64,000 bases of DNA, from NCBI GenBank assembly GCA_905250115.1, contig CAJNOI010000009.1, forward strand, positions 62,001-126,000, given 5' to 3'. Positions 12,021 to 23,282 of the stretch are shown here, one piece after another. How positions within the stretch are numbered: the first letter of the stretch is position 1; every line of letters starts with the position of its first letter. The position numbers were made by a program, and so were the translations under genes. This stretch comes from Adineta steineri (lineage: Eukaryota; Rotifera; Eurotatoria; Adinetida; Adinetidae). A model generated the notes under the pieces. The model saw nothing but the letters and a program-made list of their open reading frames with translations. It did not search any database and had not been told where the DNA came from.

Positions 12021-12806
12021 CAGGCTGATTACGTTATCTTTAATACTTTTGTGTAATTTATTCTATTTATCTGAAACATTGAAATTTTCTTATTTTAATA
12101 CCGCTGGATAGAGCAGCGGCTACTCTATCGAATTATATAGTTTACATTTTATGTAAATCAGTACTAGTCCAAAAACTTTTGTTAATCTCTGAAGACAACT
12201 TAAAAAGAATTTGAAATAGCATGCGGTACGTTTAATTAAAAACAAAATGTATCAGAAGATGCAGCGTGAAAAACTCTACAACTTACATGGAACCATTTGT
12301 TTTTTACTTTTAGTTTTGTTCTAAAAAAATTGACAATATTTTAAGCAGCCAAATTTCGAATGCGAGAAAATTGATTTTACAGCATTATTTTACCTTGTTT
12401 CACAATTATAAAAAAAAGGTTTAATGTGTAAATTGCAGAACTGTTCGCGCCGCATCTTCTGATATATTTCTCTGTTTCTACAAAGACATTTTATGTGACA
12501 AAAATACGAAATTAGAAAAAAGAATCTTCTATTCCGATAAAAGAATGCACAATTAATATACGCTTGATCGTACATATTGTCGAGGTTTTGACGCTGCATC
12601 TTCTGATATATTTTGTTTTTAATTAAACGTACCGTATGCTACTTCAAAAAGTTTTTAGATTAGTGCTGAATAACATAAAACGTAAACTATATAATTCGAT
12701 AGAGTACCAGATGCTCTATCCAACGGTATCAAAATAAGAAAATTTCAGTGTTTCAGATAAATAGAATAAATTAGACAAAAGTATTAAAGATAACGTCATC
12801 AACCTG
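12021..12806. mobile_element. MITE with about 230-260 bp terminal inverted repeats
   Basis: A 786-bp element. The left arm (12021-about 12281) and right arm (about 12577-12806) are reverse complements with small indels. The outer ends read CAGGCTGATTACG and CAGGTTGATGACG, and both are flanked by TA (12019-12020, 12807-12808). The left arm holds an extra block of about 30 bp. No transposase frame, so it is non-autonomous; the TA duplication suggests a Tc1/mariner-type mobiliser. It lies just after the second-exon remnant of the unit-3 pseudogene. Confidence 0.8.
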
Positions 12807-12808
12807 TA

Positions 12809-13766
12809 TTATGAATAGAACAAAAATGGTACTTCATCATCATTAAAGCATAAATAATGAGACTTCTATTCAAAAATATTAAAAGTAGTTTATATTAGTA
12901 ATCATTTCTCTCTTTTACTATTAATATTATAATGTGTTTTCTCCATTTCCTTCTCATTTAAATTTGTTTGTTTTTCTTTGATTATAATACATAATTAACA
13001 TCAACATGTTATTTTTTGCAGAAAAGAGTTGATGAAGTTCATCATGAGAAAAAAGTTTGAATACTCGAGTTCAAATCATAGATATTACTGAAAAGCTTTG
13101 CTAACATAATCAGATTTTATTCTCTTTCACTTTGCCCATACTACTTATAGATGGTTTTAGTCTACTTTTTATTCCATATTATTCACCTATGACATAGAAA
13201 ATCTGTTTCATATTTTTTTATTATTTACACTATTATTAGAAAATACAATTCACGAGTTTTTTACAGAAGTAATGCTCTAAACAGATTAGTTCTATCAATA
13301 GACACTAATATTTATCTTCTTATTTTCTAATTATTTTTTGTAAATTCAAATAATTTACAGCTATTTTAATTAATTTTTCAGTCTGAAACCTCATGACTTT
13401 TATCATATGATATTTATGTGACATGAATTTATAAAAAACATTAATACACTACTTTCTGCTTTATGTTTGACTTTAATCTTATTTGAATAATATTTCTGAC
13501 GCCAAGAATTATTCTTGGAAGAAACTAGGTTATCATAGGAGAGAAATGAATAAAAGCATTCCTATTTTTTTTCTATTAGCATACTATTTTTATATAATAT
13601 GATAGGATATTTTGTTTTTTTTTCATTTCATAATAAAACAAAATAAATAGAGAAAATTCTTTCAAGCGTTTTCTTAGTATCAGTTTTTTCCTTTTTCGAT
13701 AACTTTTCCTATCTAAGATCAAACTATTCCTTTTTATGATTTAAAAGAATAGTTATAATTCATATA
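12809..13766. other. Array spacer, unit 3, second part
   Basis: Non-coding and closely matches the unit-2 spacer from about 6400 to 7360, confirming that the 4.1-kb unit was duplicated as a whole. Confidence 0.6.
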
Positions 13767-13945
13767 CAGTGTATTCTAAAAGTTTCCTAGTATATTTCTC
13801 CTATTTCATTTAATTGTATGAACAAACTATTTCTTAGAGATGTAGGTGAGTATACCTAATTTGTACTTGTCGAAACAATCTTCCATATTACTGTACTAAA
13901 CTATCATCGTCGATGATGATGATACAAAAAGTTTTCCTTTCTTTG
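13767..13945. mobile_element. Truncated copy of the 7361 MITE (left arm only)
   Basis: Begins CAGTGTATTCTAAAAG after TA at the same place in the spacer as the intact element in unit 2. It follows that element's left arm to a TTTTCCTTTCTTT stretch, then returns to spacer sequence. The right arm and centre are deleted. Confidence 0.7.
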
Positions 13946-14089
13946 TCATATCTTGCTACAAAATAATCTACCGAATTATGTATATTCTGTAAACAGAAGT
14001 AAACTATATAACATGTTGACTTATTAACATGTCTCACAGCACTCACTAATACTTTTTATCTTCTCATTATAGAGAATAGGTACTTAAGA

Positions 14090-15259
14090 ATGTCTGCTGC
14101 CAGCTTAATCAACACTATTAGTGCTCAATTCAGTCGATATGCACCACTGCCAATATTTATTCTTGGCTGTATTGGAAACATTTTCAACATTCTAATTTTT
14201 ACACGCCCTCTCCTTATAAAAAATCCATGTTCAACTTACTTTATCTGCGCATCATTCGCCAATTTTGGCGATCTCTTCTTTGGTCTAGTTTTACGTTCTC
14301 TTTCTGATGGTTTTGGTATTGATCCTGCCTCAAATTATCTGATACTTTGTCGATTTCGTTATTTTATTCTTCATTCTTCAATGGTACTTTCATCATGGTT
14401 TACTATCTTAGCTGGTATTGATCGTTTTTGTATTAGTTCAAGAAATGCACATCGTCGTCAACTAAGCAATCTCAAGTATTCACGTTATATATCTGCTATA
14501 ACAACATTCATAGGTTTCGCTATATATTCTCATGCCCTTGCTTTATTTACTATTGAACAACTCAAAACTGGCCCGTATTGTTATGCTTTAGTTGGACCTT
14601 ACCGGGTTTTTTATGATTTCTTCTATTTTGCAACATTTAGTTTTACACCACCTATAATTATGATTATTCTTGGATTAGCAACCTACCATAATGTTCGTCA
14701 GACACGTTCACATGTTGCTCCCATAGTGACAAATAATGGAAATAGTGGTCAGTTAAAAAAACGAGATCGACAACTACTCAAAATGACATGTATACAATTT
14801 ATTTGTATTATTACATTAACATTACCTATTGCTATTCAAAAGTTATATGCTACATTCACACAAAATGTAGTCAAAGGAGCAACTCAAGTAGCAATTGAAA
14901 ATTTTATAACAATATTGTTAAGGATATTTGTGCATATTAACGCCAGTACAAGCTTTTATGTGTAAGTGATCTACATGTATATAGTTTAGTATAATTTACT
15001 ATATATATTTTTTCTTTTTTCGAAATATAGATTTACCCTGTCTGGAAGTGTATATCGAAAAGAATTTCTTTGTATAATAATTAAAATGATGGGTTGTATC
15101 TTTGGTAAAAATAGTTCAATATATCGACGATTTCATGCACGCATTGAAATGAACTCGAATGGACAAACGCTGACCATGAATGGAACAAATGCACCAATGG
15201 AACGACAAAGAGCAAACACCATGATGCTTGAAATTAACAAAATAGAAAGATCGTGTTAG
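14090..15259 (+). CDS. Rhodopsin-like GPCR, array copy 4
   Basis: Exons 14090-14961 and 15031-15259; 366 aa. The N-terminal 45 residues and TM1 diverge from the other copies (ASLINTISAQFSRY, GCIGNIF). From residue 46 on it is very close to copy 3, including Asp61 and the NAHRR motif. The change from divergent to near-identical sequence is sharp and suggests gene conversion. Seven-helix hallmarks are intact: DRF, the extracellular-loop Cys and the TM7 NASTSFY. It is the last unit; no pseudogene follows. Confidence 0.88.
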
Positions 15260-16222
15260 AAAGAAAAGATGACATTATGATTATATTTTGTGTTGTCAAT
15301 TTTGATGTTGTCTTGTATTATTTATTATATTAAAGTAAAAATAACGTTTGAAATATAATTGTTGTAGTATTAAGAAAAGGATTATGAATATTGTTCAATA
15401 TAATTTACTATATATCTTCGATTGTTTTGGAATAGAGATAAAAATACCAAAGCGTTTTTTGGTGTATGAATCAAGAGAGACAATGATATAAGTATATTTC
15501 GACGGAAAGGGTCGATTTACCGTGCTTTGCTTTTGCACTACATGGAAGAAATACAACCGATACAATTTTATGTATACATTTGAACCATCAATGAACTAAA
15601 TGATATCCTAATGAAAGCAAATTAAATTATTCGTAGAAAATAGTCCAATTTGTGTCATGTAACTTTTCTTCAATTTTAAAACAATTCACTATAGAATTCG
15701 CAGTTAAACTTGTTTGATGTCAAAAAAATATTGAATCGTATGCTTAAGAAGATAGCCGCATTCCTTCTCATTCAAATAATATTAGATTAAATAGTTCATT
15801 TTATTGGATTTAATATATTTTAACTAACTTAATTGCAAAATAAAATACTATATATTCTATTTAATTTCATCTAGCCTCAGTCAATTATTACATATACTTG
15901 ATTATTGATTCCAAAATCTTTTTTCGTAATATGAATTTTAAAATAGTTTTCAATTATAAATTTATGCATGTTCACAGTTCATTTTATTTGAGAAAAAAAA
16001 CTAATAACAATCATATATCATTGAAGTAATATATGTATAGTTTCATACTATACATAATAGCCGCAATAATAGGATTTATCAAAATGAAACAAGCAAAAGA
16101 CGAAGTAGTTAGTGGAACCATCTTATGACAAATGCTCAATAGGAAATAGACAAAACACACACACAAATGTAATTAGCAAGTGAAATAGTAAGCAAACAGG
16201 ATTATTTTTGAATTTTTAATAT
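15260..16222. other. Intergenic region after the GPCR array
   Basis: Array similarity fades after about 15375. The rest is AT-rich with no supported gene, and it contains the 3' flank of the minus-strand SR gene. Confidence 0.6.
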
Positions 16223-18549
16223 TCATTCTCTTGTTTTTCTTTTTGAATGTTTTCGATTTGATTCATCATTTGGAGATCTATTATAAAAATAAATGTTAAA
16301 TTGAAATCAATATTTTCAAATTTACTTTCTTGAACTTGATCGTTTTTCTTCGTCTTCAGAAGATGAACTTGATGATGATTTTCGTTCAGATGTCGAAGCA
16401 ACGGCATTCGAGCCTGAACGTGTTCTAAAATAATGGAAAAAAATATAATCTCTACGCATTTCTAAATGAAATAGGTGTCTTATTATACTGTAGGAATGAT
16501 TTTATTGTTAGATTTTAATGAGATAATAAAAGTATCCTATCCGCTATTTAATAAGAACTACTGAAAATAAATAATCTTTAATAGAACCTAGTTAAAATGC
16601 TTGCATAGAAGTATCATAAATGTTCCAAGCTGCATATAAATTGTTTTTTTCCCGCTGTATTATATTTTAATTCGTTGTAGTAATACAAATTGATATCCTC
16701 ACCTTTGCCCTAAGCATCTATAGTATACAAAAAAATGCTTTAATAAATAAAATCTTATAACTCATGATTATGCACTGTGAAGATTATAAAAAAAACTTAG
16801 CCATATTGCATTCTAATCCTTATAATCTCATAATTTATAACAAGTAACGCTCGTCTAAGGACTTGCTTAGCTCTTTCTCGTAGAAATGGTGTTCTGCAAT
16901 GCTACGGGGCCTCTTGTTTATATAACTTGCAAACACTAACATCACATTCGTGTTCCCCGACCTCAAAAACTGTTTCGTCAAATTTTATATCAAAAAACAT
17001 TTTTTCGTAAAAAACTAACATTAGATTCGAAGTCCCTGGATCGAAATACCTTTAGAAATGTCTTTTCCCAAAAATCGATTGTCGATGTTTTCTTTGACCC
17101 TGCGGATATACAAGCAAACAAACAATTTATGCGTACTGGACTCTTCTCTACGAGAAAGAGAATATCTCGGTCATTTAAATTTTGCAAAAATGTTATCGAT
17201 AACACTGTGGGAATTTATAAAGCAGTATCAAGATTATGAGAATATTTAATTGTAAAGAGAAAGAATGTCAGTATATGGTACCAGTAGAATAATATAAAAT
17301 TTAATTTCTATTTCATCAATAGTATCTTAATGATACAATTAAAACTAATTTCAACGAATACGAATTTCTCGCTCAGATAACTATTACCTTTTACTTGACC
17401 GATGTGTTGATGATAGTGGCGGTGTTCGTGGTCCACGTTGCTGTTGAAGTGATGACGAAGATGATGTTCGTCGTTTATGTTTTCTTTCACGACTCGAACG
17501 ATTTCGACGTGATGGCGAAGTTCTAAAGATAAAAATGATACAGATTTTTCCTTTTATAAAAAAGTTTTGTTTTTAATATATATATGTTTATAGAAGATCA
17601 CGAAAAAACAAACCTTCATCTAAATTCCATTAACTGTCAGCTTTGAAAAAGAAAAGAAATTTAGAATGTAAGATGAACGCGATTGTAAAATAGTCGAACC
17701 GATGAATAAATATGATGAGAAGAAAAGAAAAGATGAAGAGCAAACGAACAAGTCGATTTGGATTTGATTACTTTCGTACCTGCGTCGACTACGACTACGA
17801 CTTCGTTTCGAACGTTGTACTGAAGATAGATGTCCTGTATAACGATCAATATCACCAGAAGATGAATACATATTTCGATATGGACGAGATGATGATGATG
17901 ATGTTGGAGAAAGGAAAGCAGGTGGCGGAAGACGTTGCATTAAAAATGGATCACTATATGCTCGATAATATGCTGGATCACTGTACATAGCTGGATGATG
18001 ATGGTAATATAAATCTTGTGATCGTAATGATAGATGAGAATTTTGTTTGAATGATGGTGGTGTTAAAGATCGACCACGAGAAGATAACATCGAAGAGTTA
18101 GGTATCATGTCTGATGGATATTGTTGATGATAATTTTGACGAAATGCTTGCATAGATGGTAAACGATTAGCTGTTACCTAGAGAAAAACATTTCATAAAA
18201 AATACTAAGTATTATTCTTGTTTTGAATTAAAACCTGTAAATGATTGTAGAGAATTGATGTTGGTGAACGATCACGAGATAATGGACGTCGATAATTTCG
18301 AGATATTTTATCCGATTTAGCATATTCAACACGAATTTTTGAACCATTTATTGTTTTATTATTTGTACGTTCTAATGCACGTTTAGCATCACTCAAAGAT
18401 TTAAATTCAACAAAACCGAAATGTTTATTTTCATCAATATATATCGTTGAAATCTCTCCATATTTACTAAATAAACGATTTAAATCTGATTTACGATTAT
18501 CACCTAAATCACCAACATATAATTTTACTGATTCATTCGTCGAACGCAT
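16223..18549 (-). CDS. SR-type RNA-binding protein (RRM plus RS tail)
   Basis: Five exons on minus: 18549-18235, 18177-17780, 17522-17388, 16424-16326, 16277-16223; 333 aa, phases consistent. The N-terminal RRM (about residues 8-80) shows RNP2 LYVGDL and RNP1 HFGFVEF. A Ser/Tyr/Pro-rich middle and an Arg/Ser-rich tail follow (SRSRSRRR, then RS and KR clusters ending KHSKRKTRE). The family acts in pre-mRNA splicing in the nucleus; the RS tail is the usual phosphorylation and protein-contact region. Reading straight through the exon-4 donor would stop 7 nt later (SSSRK), so intron retention there would give a slightly shorter protein. Intron 3 (963 bp) carries a dispersed repeat. The exact SRSF orthologue is not assigned. 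Confidence 0.85.
16841..17165 (+). repeat. Dispersed repeat family R, copy A
   Basis: About 325 bp inside intron 3 of the SR gene. Begins CAAGTAACGCTCGTC and ends near CTCTACGAGAAAGAGAATA. A subterminal inverted pair (CTCTTTCTCGTAGA and TCTACGAGAAAGAG) links its two ends. Related copies lie at 40600-40894 and 54638-54820. No protein is encoded. Confidence 0.75.
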
Positions 18550-18818
18550 TTAGTTTTTTGGAATTTAATGCTGTTTGATATATATATATATACATTAGAA
18601 AAAATAACAAACAATTTATTAACGATTGTAGCGCCGCTCAAATGAATATATATGTATGAAGGAGGTCGAGACCTATTCGATATTTTACTCCAATCAATAT
18701 AATGACATTAAAATACCATTTACCATTCAAATTGGATTTTGTTTATCATTTCATATTTTTTTATATGTTCGAGAAGATCTTTTAAGTTTATCTCTTTGTA
18801 GATTTTTCAATTAACATC
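18550..18818. promoter_or_regulatory. Shared upstream region of SR gene and RPL30
   Basis: 269 bp between two divergent start codons, so it should hold both promoters. It has a TA run at 18578-18592 and, before RPL30, a pyrimidine stretch ending in AG (18800-18801). No further motif is claimed. Confidence 0.5.
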
Positions 18819-19294
18819 ATGCCACAACCAAAAAAAGTCGCCGGAGTATGTGTGAAAAAATTCATGTTTTCAATTAGTTTTTATATATTTCTTTCAATGA
18901 ATATAGAAAAAACAAGCTGAGACAATTAATCAACGTCTCCAACTTGTTATGAAATCCGGTAAATATGTTCTTGGCTATCGTCAAACATTGAAGGCATTAC
19001 GCAATGGACAAGCCAAATTAATTCTTGTCTCAGCTAATACACCACAAATCAGGTTTGTTTGTCTATCTTTAATTATTTTATTTCTTATTGTTTATTTTTA
19101 GAAAAAGTGAAATCGAATATTATGCTATGTTAGCTAAAACTGGTGTACATCATTATGGTGGAAATAATATTGAATTAGGTACAGCTTGCGGTAAATATTT
19201 CCGTGTTGGTATTCTTGCTATTACTGACCCAGGTGATTCAGACATTATTCGAACAGTACCAGGTGAACAATCGACTGCTATTGCAACATCATAA
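18819..19294 (+). CDS. RPL30: 60S ribosomal protein eL30
   Basis: Three exons: 18819-18845, 18907-19052, 19102-19294; 121 aa. A component of the large ribosomal subunit in the cytoplasm. The family signature is clear: [15 protein letters not shown], then [34 protein letters not shown] and DPGDSDIIR. The length fits the usual 115 or so residues plus a slightly longer C-terminus. The first exon codes only nine residues. An acceptor-like TTTGTAG ends 17 nt before the ATG. eL30 genes in some organisms autoregulate splicing through a kink-turn; I did not see a convincing one. Confidence 0.98.
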
Positions 19295-21147
19295 GCATGC
19301 ATGTGTTTTGGTTTTTTTTTGTCGTTGCAAGATTTCTCTCGATTGTTTTTGTTTAACAAGAATTACGAAAAAAAAAGAACAATAAGAAAACATCATGAAT
19401 AAACAAAAATAAGAAAAAAAAATACACAAGGAAAGTTTTGAATACTCATCGAAGTTTTTAATTGATATCTAAAATTCTTTTGTTATATATATATATATAT
19501 TTGTACGTGTCGACAAGTGTAACAATAAGCATATATATATATATATTCTTTACTTAGTAATTTGAGTAGTATGAATTACTTCAACATGATAGACAAGAAT
19601 TAAAAGATATCTGATTGAATATACGAATGATTACTCATTTAAACAACCATGTGTCTGCAAACGAAAATATTATTCATACTTGATTTTTGTTTATAAACTA
19701 TATTAATTTATTTCTAATCATGTTTTTCAAATCTATATCAAATTTCACAATTAACAGGCGAGAAAAAAAAATCGATTTTAGAAGTGCACAGAAGGAAAAA
19801 AAGTCTATAATTGTTTATAGAGAATTTTCCTGGAGCATATTTGGATATGCAAAATTTCGTGAATACTACTGATGATAATCAATTCATTTCATTCTCTTCC
19901 TATTCATTTAATAAAACCTATCAATATGAAATTAGTACAATGTATATTTTATATCATTTAGCATTAGTAATAGAGTATCTAATGACTTATTAATACAAAA
20001 TCGATTATGAATGTCTTCAATTGACTCTAATTTTTCTTGGAAATGAAATCATAACAAATTCTTATTAACTACAAACAAAATGCTTAGCTAAATACATATG
20101 ACATGTGATTTCTCATGAGACTCGTAAGTAGTTTTTAGCGAAATAAATAGAATCTGTCTCATATGATATTATGTGGAACCTTAACAATTACATTAATTCT
20201 ATCTTCTTTTGTTTTTCCTATTCTTCCATTTTCCTAAACCGAGATATTTATTATACAAATATTGTATATGTTTCTTATTCAACACAATATGCTACATGAC
20301 CCAATTAAGCAGATACAGTATTTTTGCTTCAAAATATAGTTTATATGCTTACATCTGTTATTTTTTTGCGATAGACGATATGAGTAATTTATATCAGAAA
20401 ACCTTTTATTTCAATTTCGCTTCACTTGATGATTAAATATATATATATAGTTTTTAACAGAGTACATAAGATATTTTTTTCTTTCTATAGACAAAGAAAG
20501 AAAATTTAATTGGTTCGAATTGTATATAGATTTTTTATTCTTGTTAGCGACTCCATCACCAGCACATGTATTCGTGATTGGGGACGAAATTAGATCACAT
20601 GTCGCTTGCTATTTTCCTTTCGCATGATAATAAAAGACGAAATGTTTGTCATATAGGATAGTCGACCTATCACAGAATGTCAATAATTATTCATAATAGT
20701 TCTAATAAATTCTTTGTTTCTTCATTTTGATAATAACATTTCATTTTGTGTTCTTTTTCTTTCAAAGAAAAATACTTAACGACGACAAGTTTGTTCTTCA
20801 TTCTCGTAATTTAAATATTGTATTATACATATATTACATCAAAAGAAAGAATACATTCTACCAAGAATATGGCTCGATAAAAGAAGAACATTCTAATCGT
20901 CCACACAAATTCATCGCCATAGATAAGAATATATATATTTTTTCAACTTCATACCTGTAACTTATTTGTCAACACATCTTCACGTTCTTTTGTCCTTCGT
21001 CGTTACTAATATATATAGTGTGACTACGGCGAAAAAAAATTATGATACATTTTGATGTTTACAGGCTGCTTCTCATCATTCCAGCATATTTTCTCCCGTT
21101 CTTTTCGCATGCTGACCACATAAACAAGAATACCATCATATCAAAGT
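19295..21147. other. Intergenic region, RPL30 to the 21.1-kb gene
   Basis: 3' UTR of RPL30 followed by AT-rich DNA with TA runs at about 19486, 19532 and 20437. Several short open frames here lack splice-consistent extensions or recognisable composition, and I do not call them. Confidence 0.5.
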
Positions 21148-21820
21148 ATGACTTTATTCAAAACAAAAAAGCAATATCAATATAAACCATTTCAACGTTC
21201 GTCATTACTTACACGTTTTAAATCGTAAAATTTCATTTTATTATTATTGTATCTATGTATATAAATCATTATTTTTTTTCTCTAGTAAATATCGTTTAAA
21301 ATCTGAATATTGGCCATTAGAAAAACCACAACCAAAATTTCGTTCACGATCTTTGTTTTCTAATCTTCATCGAACATACCGTTCATTATGTTTAAGTGTA
21401 ACATTTATTGTTCGTTTATTTATAATTATTGATCGTATAACACGAAAAATCTTAAGATTTATTGAAACATTAATTCGAATTATTCATACTGTTCACGGAT
21501 GGATACAAATGTTAAGATCAATATTTTCTGCTATTCATCTTATAATTGCACGTTTAATGAATTTAACATTTAAAATTTATCAAATATTTTATTTATTATC
21601 AATTTTATTCGAACCATTTACAAATCGAACATTTGAAAAGACTGTAAGTTCATTTTCAAATTTTTTCTATAAATATTATTCATCAAATGGAGGTTGTTAT
21701 ACGTTAAAAGCTCGTACATATCATATTATAAATGGAATAAGAATGAGATGGAAGAAACCGAATGTAATAACATGTGATGAAGATATTTATTATGATGCTC
21801 TTAATGAAGAATATCAATGA
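21148..21820 (+). CDS. Unrecognised basic protein with hydrophobic helices
   Basis: Exons 21148-21224 and 21286-21820 join in phase across a 61-bp GT-AG intron to give 203 aa. Not recognised. The N-terminus is strongly basic and Tyr-rich. Residues about 60-150 form a run of Ile/Leu/Phe-rich, Arg-dotted segments (for example VTFIVRLFIIIDRITRKIL) that look like amphipathic or membrane-lying helices rather than clean transmembrane spans. The C-terminus is acidic (CDEDIYYDALNEEY). No signal peptide. The splice-phase fit and codon use like its neighbours argue that it is real. Possible roles, such as organelle-membrane association, are guesses. Confidence 0.65.
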
Positions 21821-23282
21821 GAAATTTCTTTTTTTTTACACAAAAAAGCAGAAGATTATTTCTTTTTTTTTGTATTATTAATTATCTTTATATATGTTTG
21901 TAAAGTGATTTTCATTTTCTGTTATATTTTTATTGTTATTTTTTTACTTTTTATGATCAAAAGATATAGTCACAATTGCATGGCTATTCGTTTTTTAATG
22001 GTGACGCTCAAGAGAAATATAGATAAATACAGCATGAAGGTTATTTCACATAAATTCATGTAATTTTTAGAATTAATTACTCAATATTTTCTTATTGTGA
22101 TAGGAATTTAGTAGAAGAAAGAGATACGATGTAATACATTTATTTTAGAAGCAGGAAGTGTATAAATAGTTAACAAAAAAGTAAATATTAGTTGAAGAAT
22201 AAATCAATATAATAGTATTGATCAATTGCTCATTTCTCTTTGTGATGATTGAGTCTACAATCTGATAGCTTTAACGAATGATATAAAAAGATTCTGAATG
22301 AATACTATTCGAAGTATTTACAGAAATGCTTGGTATTCATGATACATTCCGACCACCTAAGAAAAGTTGTCTCAATGATGAATCAATTACTCTGGGTACA
22401 AAAAACATGGATGATTCTATACAATTTATTGTTTGATGATGTGTATGACAGATCTAGTTAAAAAGTAAATTTGAATGTAGACAATATAATTAGTCGTAAA
22501 GAGCTAAGAATTCTTTCGAATCAATATAGAAGTATCAAGTGTAGAAAGAGATCGTAAATAAATGTGTATGGCAATAAAATTTATGCTGATGGCACTATTA
22601 AATCGATGAATTAATTCTTTTGATTCATCTGTGTTTTATTGATGTGAAGTGTTTGTACAAGCACTGACAGTGACAACATTTAGAATGGTGAAAAAAAAGT
22701 TATATAATTGGTTATTTGATCAGTTCCTTCCGTGCTAAAATAAAATCTTGAATTCTACCTAATTTTAATGAAAAAAGCAAGAATTTCTTACTGAAGTAAT
22801 GATAACTTCATCTATGAATATTCTTCGATATTCGGAACAATTGCCATGTATTGAGATCATCACAATATTATATTGTTGAGCTCGGTAAAGAATATAACAT
22901 TAGTAACGATGTTCCATTCATTAAAATCATTTATAAATGGTTCCGATAGATTAGTTTTTTTGGGAGAACAAAATGAATAAAAACGTCAAAGAAGTTCATA
23001 TAGTAGATGAACGCAAAACCACTTCTAAACGTAAATATCATTAACAAAATAATTATCAAATACGGAATATTTATCTTTTTTTATGGCTTCTATTCAATTT
23101 ATTTGTGTCATGAAAGTGTTCTTCTTGCGACATCTTATATTAAATTTTAACTTCTAGGTATATCAACTTTCAACGGTGTAATCCAACCAATAATTATGAC
23201 TTTCATTCGCGTAGAAACCATTTTCATTTCTTCATATTATATTTCTCAGCAGAACAAAGAATTCATAATCGTATATATATAA
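21821..23282. other. Intergenic region before the B-box gene
   Basis: AT-rich and non-coding as far as I can see. A TATATATA stretch at 23272-23280 directly precedes the next start codon. Confidence 0.5.

Noticed and set aside
12110-12140. GC-richer, tRNA-like stretch in the MITE arm
   Set aside because: No acceptor stem or A/B boxes; the sequence is mirrored in the other arm and belongs to the inverted repeat.
19687-20960. Several 60-77 codon frames between RPL30 and the 21.1-kb gene
   Set aside because: Phe/Tyr/Ile-rich AT-driven frames without domains or splice-consistent partners.
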